Shown here: positions 55,391 through 64,000 of the stretch, piece by piece
Layout: the number at the start of each line of letters is the position of its first letter
Position numbering within the stretch: position 1 is the first letter of the stretch
The notes under the pieces: model-generated
What the model was told of the DNA's origin: nothing
Databases searched by the model: none
What the model saw: the letters and a program-made list of their open reading frames with translations, nothing else
Origin: Dipylidium caninum
Taxonomy: Eukaryota; Platyhelminthes; Cestoda; Cyclophyllidea; Dipylidiidae
Direction: 5' to 3'
Assembly (NCBI GenBank): GCA_017562135.1
Contig: QEYB01000368.1
Coordinates: 930,001 to 994,000 of the forward strand
Length of the DNA stretch: 64,000 nucleotides
Position numbers and translations under genes: made by a program

Positions 55391-56092
55391 TCGGCCGATT
55401 TTGTCGGCCTAAGGCGCAATGGGGACCTCTGTCCTCTCGGCGGCGACGCCTGAAACGAAACTTGTGCCGTACCTGCAGATATGCTCTCCGCCACACACTC
55501 TACCCAGTAATTAAATCCAGTCCATTGACGCTTCTCTCAAATGAATCGCCATGAAGGGACAAATTTTGGCGCAACTGAAGTTGAATTTGATGAATTAGCC
55601 CAGCTACATACAAATGTCCGAATGGTGGAAAGTGTTGCACACTTTTTTTCGAACTAGCGCCTAGAAGACTAATTTGGTAATGGTATGAGTAATCTTATGA
55701 CAATGAATGAGGATGGGGGTGGGTTGAGAGAATAATGGCTGATGGCTGACGCCCACGATGCTCAATCGTGGGGAAGTAAGAAGCTGTAAGTTCTAAAAGT
55801 TTGGAGGCAACCACAAAAGGAGACGTTAGACCACATGAGCGGAGACACACCCGTTCATGAAAAGTCGACGGGAAAGTAGGGAGACCTGCTGTAAACGGGG
55901 CTACCTCCACGAAGCTGACGTCTACCAGTGGAGATGTGTGGTGCACATCATCGTTGCGAGATGGAGAAGTGATAAACACACACAATGGCGCCAGTTGAGT
56001 TAACACACGGGTCTGGTAGTCCAAGTACCGCTCACCAGCGTGGACGGTGGACGGGTGATGGGCAGGCAGGGGAGCGCGCATAAACACTCGCG

Positions 56093-56114
56093 CTTGCACG
56101 CACGCACGCACGCG
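56093..56114. repeat. (CACG)n microsatellite
   Basis: About five CACG/GCAC units, the same motif family as the array at 339-371. Confidence 0.75.
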
Positions 56115-56188
56115 AGGAGGCCGTGGGGTTACGCTCCTCGCCCTCGGAGGCCAATAGGACGGCGCGAGGGGAAGGCAGGTAAGGCAAC

Positions 56189-56212
56189 GGGGCGGGGCGG
56201 GGCGGGGGAGGG
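56189..56212. promoter_or_regulatory. Tandem GGGGC boxes
   Basis: Three or more gggcgg-type boxes in a row, a classical Sp1-type element, with more G-rich sequence to 56216. They lie 640 bp past the receptor stop codon, so a target gene is not evident. Confidence 0.35.
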
Positions 56213-56399
56213 GGCTAAAATCGCCTCTCTCGCTAGCCTGAGAGGGGAGGGAGGAAGGCGGTAAACCATCTCTCCCGTTTCTGCTATTGGCTGTTTTGAA
56301 TTGATTGGTAAAAACCCAAGAACTATGGAGAAAACTGGAGAGAATAATTTCTGACACACTCTAACCGCCGCAAAAACAGGAATGGCAACATAAAACTCG

Positions 56400-56405
56400 T
56401 TTATT
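56400..56405 (-). terminator. AATAAA poly(A) signal, type I receptor
   Basis: Canonical hexamer on the minus strand 444 bp after the receptor stop codon at 56849, which would give a 3' UTR of about 460 nt. Confidence 0.45.
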
Positions 56406-56848
56406 TAGTTATTTACATTTGTCGTACAAAAGATTTACAAAACTAAATCAACTAGGCATCTGAGATTCCCTCGAAAATGCGTCTCCGCGTCTGGTTTATA
56501 GTCTGTCGCTACAGTCATACAAAAAACCGCATAAATGTCAAATCTGCGAGTGGCATGGCGAGAGCACACACTATGACTTGACACCATCTGGCGAACCCAG
56601 GTGATAAAGATTACCCATTCACAAGGAACAAAATTTCGGACCACTTGCGACATTAAAATTCAAACCACTTCTAATGGCTCAAATTGAAACACCACGGTTA
56701 CTGCCTTTACTACAGAGGAATTGTGTACTGGTGAAGGTTAGAAGTGCCCGTATTGCACAGAGTCTGAGGCCTATTTTGCAGGCATCAATCTAGCTTTTGT
56801 CGGGCAAACTAGATGTCGCGACATCTATCTCACCTTTGTGCACTCTTT

Positions 56849-59800
56849 CTAAACAGACGTTTCCTCAACGGACTTGTCGTCCGACGACCAGCGGATAATG
56901 CGTCCGAGGGCGAGCACTTCTCGCGCGCTGCGGACACTTCCGTTTGCGACCGCCCGGTAGTAGGGCATGTACGTGGTGCACTGGGAGGTGCCACCTTGGC
57001 TCCGCGTGTGACTGCCACTATCTGCGGACGTTAAGTCGTCCGACAGTGTGAAGACAGGATCCAAGGTAACAACTTCTTCGACCTCCTTCACCGACTCTAG
57101 AAAGGCCTCATCCAGGGTTTTTTTTACCCTTAGTATGGGCAAACGGACGTTCGGTGCCGGGTGCCAACATTCTTGCATCAGGTCAGCACAACGCGAGAGC
57201 ACCTTCGACCTCTGCCATCGTTCCGAAATGGGCGGACGCTCGCCCTCCACGTGGACCACTCGGCGCATCTCCGCGAAGCTGGGGTCGGCGGACACCTTGT
57301 CCCAGTAGGGCACACGCGGCGGGTAGACCTCGCCTAAAACAAGCACTTTTCCCACGAGCTCCGGCCCGTCTACGTCGAGGACGACTATTACCACAGTTAT
57401 ATTTATGCGACCAACAAAAACTATTTGGCCAATAAAAATCTTTTTTTGCATTTTGACTACCGAATTTCCGTGCAAGCGAGTGCCCATTGCGTAGGTGATA
57501 GATATTCGCTTGAAAAAGCGTGAATCCCTTCTATTTTGGTGGATTCCCATGATGTGAAATGCATGCTGCCTTCTCTTTCAACCAGACAAAGAAGCGTGAG
57601 CATAATTCGCTTTTTAAAATCTGTTTCACTAGGACTCCACGGAGGACAAGGAATGTTTATGTTAATTTTAGAGTCTATGATTTTGGGTATACGCTATAAA
57701 TTGAGCTCACCATTTTCGGTTAAACATCGGCGAAATATTTCCCAGAGCACCAATCCAAATGCGTAGACGTCGGCGGCTTTCAGTTCGTCAAAATTCAGTC
57801 CCAACGTACTGCACGCCACCGACGTATCGTTCAGCCGGTTTTTGTTCTGAAGATAAGCCGAGATTTCCAAGTCATGGGGCATTAGCCCTTCGCAGGAGTC
57901 AGGGCATTCCTCAAGACTCTCATCAGCCAGTATTTCGGGTGCCATGTACCTTTTCGTGCCGACCTTAAACACAAATTTGATTAAAGAGGCCCCATTGTTT
58001 CGTTGGTGAATTAATTTATTTGGCCTTTCTCCAGTGTTACCTTGTGATTGGGCCGGCCAATATCCATTTTCGACGAACCGGACGCTTGCATTACTACGAG
58101 TCCCAAATCCCCGATACTGCAGGCGCCGTTGGCCTGCACCAAAATATTCTTCGATTTGATATCTCGATGTGCGATCGCTGGCTTCCCCTTAAAATTGGAA
58201 CGGTAAAAGGTAATTCATAATACCAGGAAAGCTTCGCTCACTATTCTCTCTCCTTCAGCTGAGGAAACAGACTTAGAGCGGGACAGCCGTCGCTTCATTT
58301 CATAATTAAAAGTATCAGCATCACATAGGTGGACGGGTTGCTCTTCTTCAGAGGCTTCCATGCTTCCTTAACCTAATACTGTGTTCTGGGTCACTTGATT
58401 TCGAGAAATAAGCCTAAGGAGAGTTAGTGACGTGCAAACTGCTTCTCCTACACATCAAGTATCCCTGTTTGGACGACATTCAGTAGATGCGTTGAGATCC
58501 TTGAGAAGTCCCATTAATCAGAATGCCATGGCAAGAGATGGGTAGATTCCCTGGTCGGCACGCAACAGCAAACCTCAGCACCGCGATGGTCTGTCCCTTT
58601 TCTCTCCCCTTCTTTGTCTAAACTTAATCATCTCATACTGAAACCGCATTGAAGGAGTCGGCGAGTGGGAAGCGAAGACTCCCACCATCGCAAGCACGAA
58701 AAAATTGTGGCGCCACTACCACCTGGTGGAGAGCGACACATGCTGGCCCCAGCCCAGCCCAGCCCAGCCCAGCCCCGTCCAGACCTCGCATGCATATCTC
58801 GCGGCTAAATCAACGCCACAGATCTTTGGCGTGTGAAACCACCACCTACTTCTTGAAACCGCCGGCGCATTGATTCGGGGCACTGCGGTATGCCCAAATG
58901 ATTCATTACACAGTCCGGCATTCTTGTGAGCTTAAAGGTCCTTCCAGCGCCGTTACCTGAAGGCCGAGGACGCAGGAGTGGAGATAACCGAGTCCAGCCG
59001 CGGCGGTTTTGGCCAGTCGGAGCGCGGCGATAGTGTCGACCACGTGCGCCTGCAGGAAGTCGTAGAGCGAACCGTAGGGATGATAATGCGAGATGATCCA
59101 CAACTGCGTGCAACCGTACCTGTGTGACGAGGCGAGTGCATTCAGCACAACAGGCAGTTAATGGCAGTGATTTGACCTTTCACTCCCAACGTAATTGACG
59201 TCTACTACATAAGCAAAATTAAATAAGCGGAGCGCCTCTCCTCATGCAATTCGCTCGAAAATGCCACCATTGTTCACAGTGTTTTATGAAAATGATAAAA
59301 ATGTCCGAGGCCATTGGGGGACAGCATAAAATTGTAAAGGGTGAAGTGAATTTGACCAACCGAGAAGTGATGTCACTGGCGTAGTAGCCCAGAATATTTT
59401 CGTGTCTGAGTAGCACGCTGCTGTAGACGTGGGTTTCCCTGGCCCAACTGGCTTCGTCGCGACTTGAGAAAATCTTCACCGCCACGTTTTCGCCGCGATA
59501 AACGCCACGCCACACCTCACCGTATCGTCCCTTCCCTGGAAAATGCACCGCAAACTGTTGTCTTGAACAACAAGACATCAGCCAGCTAATCGGCCTACTT
59601 TTTCAGCCATACAGTGAAAAAAAAGGTTGGCGCTCACACCGCCTCTCCGAAATAAGCAGAGTGACCGCCTGCCTACGAATAGAATAATTCACAGAATTAC
59701 ACGTGGACGTTAAGTGATTACACCATATTCCGCTGGCCTAACAAATACAACGAGTGTAGTGAAATCCTCTTGTGTCGTTAGTTAAGACATGATGATGTCT

Positions 59801-62800
59801 TCTGAAATCTCGTGGACGGCAACTTGAAAGTAAACTCACCGATGCACTCCTGAAGAGATATCTGGCGAGCTACGGTGGCCTGAACGAGAAACGGCACTCC
59901 GCTCCCACTTCCACTAGACACTGTCCCATCGGACTGACTCTGGAAAGAAGGCCGCAGAATGCATAAGGGCGTAGTGGCGTGGGGGTATTATTTGCATTTA
60001 CCCGTGGGCTCAAGTCACTGACAAGGCAATGCTGCCTCAGCATCTCTAAGTGGGGACATTTTGGACGCCGCCGTCAGAGGGTGTTGAAGAAGATTTGGTC
60101 GAGATACGTAGATGTTGATTTTAGGATTTAAACAAGCAAAAACGTCAGCAAAAATTTTCCACCATGCATTGAGATTCATCTCCCATAACTCATTCATCAT
60201 GTGTAAACCGAATGAGTCGCGTGGCCATAACGCATAGGGTAAATAATAGCACAGTGAATTCATCAGTGGAAATACAATTGAGACCGTGCTCCGATTGAGT
60301 CTTCACAGCTCCTCATTATTGTTTGGTTAACCTGCAGTGCAATCTTAAGTAACTCCGGCGAGTTGGAGTGTGCCGCAGAAGCTGGATGGCTGATTTGAGC
60401 CGAGTAGGGGGCGTTAATCTGCCCACGTGCGAGGGGGACCCGTTACCAGCAGGGGGCGCCTCCCTGCAGTGGAGACTGCGGTTGGCAAATGATATGATCA
60501 AGATGTGCTCTCCTCACAGGAGGCTCGTAAATTTCGAATGCTAACTAATTGGTACCATGAGTGGAGTAAACGATTGTTAGTGCTTTTGTTGTTCATTTGT
60601 ATTCAGAAAATATGGCTCTGCTCAGATGTGGCTCTATTTTTACACTAAAAGTTTAACTTGTTAGTTACAAGCTAATAAAACGTAAATTTGTGTCGTCTTT
60701 TGTGAAAGGATAACTATTGTAGGACAACGTCACGGTATGACACCCACAATACACTAAGTACGAAGTTCCTTTGAAAGTTCTATCTAGAAATAAGAAGACT
60801 ATTTCTCAATTTCTTTTGACTAGGCCAGAGGGTGGGGTGGTGTGTATCTCACTCCTGATATGAAGACATCAACGGGTGCCGCTAAGCACTTAACGTCATG
60901 CCTTCCGCCCCACTACAAGCAGTGAGGGAAGCCATCTACACTTCTACCGTTTCGGTGGTTCGTGGGGCGGAGGTAGAGGGGGGGGGAGGTGGGGAGTTAG
61001 GAAAGAGGAGAAGGCGACGGCGAAGGCGGTGGAATATGCGACTTTAACACTTTCTCGTAGCATGGCACTTGGTGCGTTAAAATCCGAGCGATAAATATCT
61101 GGAAGTGGGGAGAAGCATTCTAACGGAGACAACAAGAATGCACCGGTGAGTCGGGCTGAAAACCCGAATGTATTGGAAAGGTACCGTTTTCATCCCTAGT
61201 CGTAAACCAACAATTTCCACCAAATCAAGCGGGATGGACCCTTTTATGTTTCAAAGAATATGTTTTTAAGCGAGAGTTTTTTTGGCATCCACCGCTGATG
61301 CATGAACAAGCCGCGTTTCGCAGGCAAGCACTGAGACCTTCGATAGGGTATTCCATTTAAGGATAAGCTCAGCCTTAGGATAATGCTCAAAAGTTATACC
61401 ATGATCTCAAAAATTGCGGATATTTGCCAAAAGAAAAAATAAGTAGCAGTAAGTGAAGCGGTTCCCTAAGAAACATGAATGTGATTTGCAAAACAGGTTA
61501 CTTAAGAAGAATATTCTAAAAGCCACCAATGAGAAACGATTTACAAAAGTCCTTCCCATATGTACTTGTAAAAGGAAATAAGATCCAAGATTTCAGATAG
61601 AAAATAAATAATAACAAGGATAATATGGAATATCCTCTCAGATTATTGGTAATAACATGCCTATAGACAATCAGCAGCAAAGCCTGCACTCTGCAGTGGC
61701 AGTTTTAACTACTACTACTACTACGAACGAGTTTGTGGAATTTGATGGCGCGTCAGATTGCCTAAGTTAAAAGTAGCAAAATTTGCAATCTCGAATTAGC
61801 AGCAAAACCAAGTATAATCGGTAGAACCGCCTGCGGGACAGAGTTTTTACCAAGATTTCGTCGAAATACTTAAACGTCTACTACCATATTGCCATAATTT
61901 TATATAATCTACATTTCGTGTTGACTATGAGGAAAATAAAACCGAACAGTTACTGGAGCAACCATGTGACAGCCGAATGCACTCAATGATTCTACACCCG
62001 AAAGTGGTTTGGGTACGAATGATGTCTGCAAATGAGCGTAATAAGGTTGAACAGCCACCGCGTAGAAGAGGCGCGTGGTAAGTTCTAAAGTGCACGAGTT
62101 AATAAAACACCATACTCATTTAAACAGTTTGCACAGTGTGATGGACGGTAATAATCCCGAAATAATTATTCCGAGAAAAAACAAGATGATTACATTTGCG
62201 TGATATGTTAAAAAGATAAGGAAACTCAAGTTGGTTGAAGAAAAACCACTTCAAATCATAAGAATACTCTACCAAATTTATACCAACCGTCCATTTTGAT
62301 GGACAATCCATTATGGATGGAAATGCATTTACATCTTTAAAATACGCATGAATGCAAACATATACAAGCATATACAATTCAAAACCTCAATTCTAAGATA
62401 ATAAGACAAAGATAACTTGGTTCCTTCGAAAAAACGAAACAAGAGAAGAAGAATAAAAATTGAACAACAGTGTTAACAGACCTTAGTTGGATGAGCAGGT
62501 GCGTATTCAAACGGCCTCTGAAGAAAACTGCTTGAATTATTCATGTGAAAAACTGGAGGGTTCACAATATTGTTCCTCAGATAGTCAGTTTGCAGAAAAT
62601 TCGACGTAGGATCAGCACAGGTTTTAGAGCAACAATTTAGGAAATAAGAACACGACAATGACGAAAATATCCCAAGGCTATCATCCACAGAATGCTTTTT
62701 CTTAACAAATTGGTCGAGATTAAAATCTTGTTCAGAACACTGTCTGCTGTCAGCAAGATTCATTTTTTTACACTGGCAACCGTTCCTCTGTGAGCTCTTT

Positions 62801-63287
62801 CGGTTTATACAAACAATCAGTAGGAGTGAAAGCAAAAGGCAAAAAAACAATAAAATGCTTGTAGTCACTGACATCAGCATAAAGTCATTTGGTACGAACA
62901 ATGCAGGACCAACACCGGGGGTGCTTGTGGTGTTACGAGAACTATATAATAACTCTGCGGGATGTCGCACGACCTTATCTAACAATGAATAAGACCTTCG
63001 TTGAAGATGATAAGAAACTTACCTGAGGAATGCATTCGGTTGCAAAAATCATCATTTGCACAGCAGAATAAGGAGGAATATTCAGTAGCTGCAGCGCTAC
63101 AAGTTAGTCTCATTTGAAAGGTGTCATTTGCAAAACATCCGGATGTTATATATTCTGTGCCATTAATGATATTCTTCGCGGTATAACATCCGCTAGTGGA
63201 GACACATTTACTATTATTGTCAGAGGAAGATTCGCATTCCTCAAAGGGATAACAGAAGCAATTTATTATTTTATTATGGATTAGCAT
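56849..63287 (-). CDS. Type I BMP/activin receptor Ser/Thr kinase (ALK1/ALK2 class)
   Basis: Single-pass receptor that, after type II receptor activation, phosphorylates SMADs. Eight exons close in phase to 694 residues: 63287-63023, 62978-62482, 59939-59840, 59535-59361, 59119-58957, 58187-58041, 57963-57711, 57333-56849. Ectodomain: activin-receptor cysteine pattern ending [11 protein letters not shown]. Membrane segment: [22 protein letters not shown] domain: [20 protein letters not shown]. Kinase: [33 protein letters not shown] and APE all present, so it should be active. The GS region and the L45-loop segment ASDITSR resemble ALK1/ALK2 rather than TGFBR1 or BMPR1, which predicts SMAD1/5-type signalling (inference). 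Oddities: a long cytoplasmic juxtamembrane stretch, about 35 extra residues between MAPEIL and ADVYAFG, and a Ser/Thr-rich tail of about 90 residues after the last kinase helix. The N-terminus is uncertain: the ATG at 63287 gives no signal peptide. Confidence 0.93.
58746..58777. repeat. (CCCAG)n array
   Basis: About five to six CCCAG units inside a receptor intron (58956-58188). Confidence 0.8.
59962..62481. other. Long receptor intron, nothing else seen
   Basis: The 2.5 kb intron between the membrane-spanning exon and the GS-domain exon. It holds a G/A-rich tract at 60964-61030, a short CTA trinucleotide run at 61712-61722, and no open frame with a known motif. The flanking exons join in phase, so a skipped exon is not required. 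Confidence 0.5.
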
Positions 63288-64000
63288 TGATGTGACTTGC
63301 TCTCGGAATTATCGGAGCACGGTCATAGCGGAGACGCAAAACATATTTATAACGGCGATTTTATCCAGCGTGACCTTAGCATTATTAAAAACAAACATGA
63401 TGGTAAGTTACTTCATTCATAATTTTTTAAGGCCAATATATTTATTACCCAGCATGCTCCAAAAAGTTTTATAAGTCTAAATTTTAACATTAACACGCTT
63501 TACTTTTACGCGGCAAGAGCAATCAAGCTTGCCACCGTAATGCCATCACTTCTTGCCGACTTTGCAACCGCGCCGGTTAAGAATAACTCTACGCCGTATT
63601 CTTACTCGCATCTCAAATTTTTCACCTTTTGGGACATTTAACACCATAACTAATTGCTGTGGTGTTTCAAAATTACGTGAGTGAAAAGCGCAAACCGCCA
63701 AGCAAACTACGTCCACTTCATGGACGACAAAATCTACCTCTTCCGGTTAAAAGCGGTACCTTTTCACATTGGAATATCCGGATTATTATGTCCATCATGA
63801 AACGAATCCTGTCTTCTAACTAATATCGCGCACACGCTGTACCTAGAAGCTCTCCAACACTCCAAATTCGAAAAATATGGTTTCACGAAGTGCATTATGC
63901 AAGCACGCGTCAAGCTGTAGTAGGCTCCATGGCTACCTTATCTGAAAGATGCCAATGAATTGCAACGGAAACTACACTCCTTAGGCATTTACAAGAGGTA
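63288..64000. promoter_or_regulatory. Upstream region of the type I receptor
   Basis: Must hold the 5' UTR, promoter or further 5' exons of the receptor. An ATG at 63398-63396 is in frame with the receptor ectodomain but is separated from it by one TAA (63311-63309). Beyond 63480 the sequence becomes less AT-rich; no gene motif was recognised. Confidence 0.4.

Larger units (their letters stand above)
48945..56848. other. Large gene-free region, GC-rich in parts
   Basis: Apart from the tafazzin 3' end and the receptor 3' UTR (poly(A) signal at 56405-56400), I support no gene here. 50320-50570, 50820-51060, 52880-54300 and 56040-56280 are GC-rich and show overlapping frames on both strands, which is what composition alone produces. 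None shows a family motif or a consistent exon chain. The region holds the hairpin cluster, several simple repeats and a few promoter-like motifs listed separately. It may contain regulatory DNA for the flanking receptor gene or non-coding transcripts. Confidence 0.5.

Noticed and set aside
55695..56357. 220-codon reverse frame downstream of the receptor
   Set aside because: Pro/Arg/Ala-rich translation of a GC-rich microsatellite region; frame broken by repeats and no motif.

Overview
This is a eukaryotic nuclear window, most likely from a parasitic flatworm and probably a tapeworm. The basis is intron-rich animal genes (TGF-beta family receptor, DREAM subunit, centriole protein), a Tc1/mariner fossil, and many introns of only 32-38 nt, a size class known from flatworms. 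Species cannot be told from the sequence alone.

Layout. 1-276 (minus): first exon of a secreted IGFBP-domain protein running off the window. 277-6010: microsatellites, then no gene seen. 6011-7380 (minus): 2,3-BPG-dependent phosphoglycerate mutase. 7736-9014 (plus): LIN37, divergent from the mutase. 9021-10010 (minus): a Ufm1-specific protease whose stop codon lies 6 bp from the LIN37 stop. 10505-29122 (minus): phosphatidylinositol 4-kinase III alpha (PI4KA) over 18.6 kb. 30024-30852 (minus): dead mariner transposase. 32351-41939 (minus): CPAP/CENPJ (SAS-4) centriole assembly protein, with a decayed copy of one of its own exons inside a large intron. 42921-45992 (plus): unrecognised 771-residue AT-hook protein, head-to-head with CENPJ. 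47659-48944 (plus): tafazzin. 48945-56848: no gene seen; GC-rich, simple repeats and a cluster of perfect or near-perfect hairpins. 56849-63287 (minus): ALK1/ALK2-class type I BMP/activin receptor kinase.

Gene models were built by hand from homology, GT-AG boundaries and reading phase. LIN37, the Ufm1 protease, the AT-hook gene, tafazzin and the receptor close with every phase consistent. The phosphoglycerate mutase and at least two PI4KA exons are each off by exactly one base at a short homopolymer, which looks like uncorrected long-read consensus error rather than gene death. The genes are ordinary housekeeping and signalling genes and do not form an operon-like pathway. The most unusual items are the stop-to-stop convergence, the exon-copy fossil in CENPJ, the in-frame stop upstream of the receptor ectodomain, the receptor's kinase insert and long tail, the hairpin cluster near 50.4 kb, and the AT-hook protein of unknown family. 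I found no CRISPR array, rRNA or tRNA gene.
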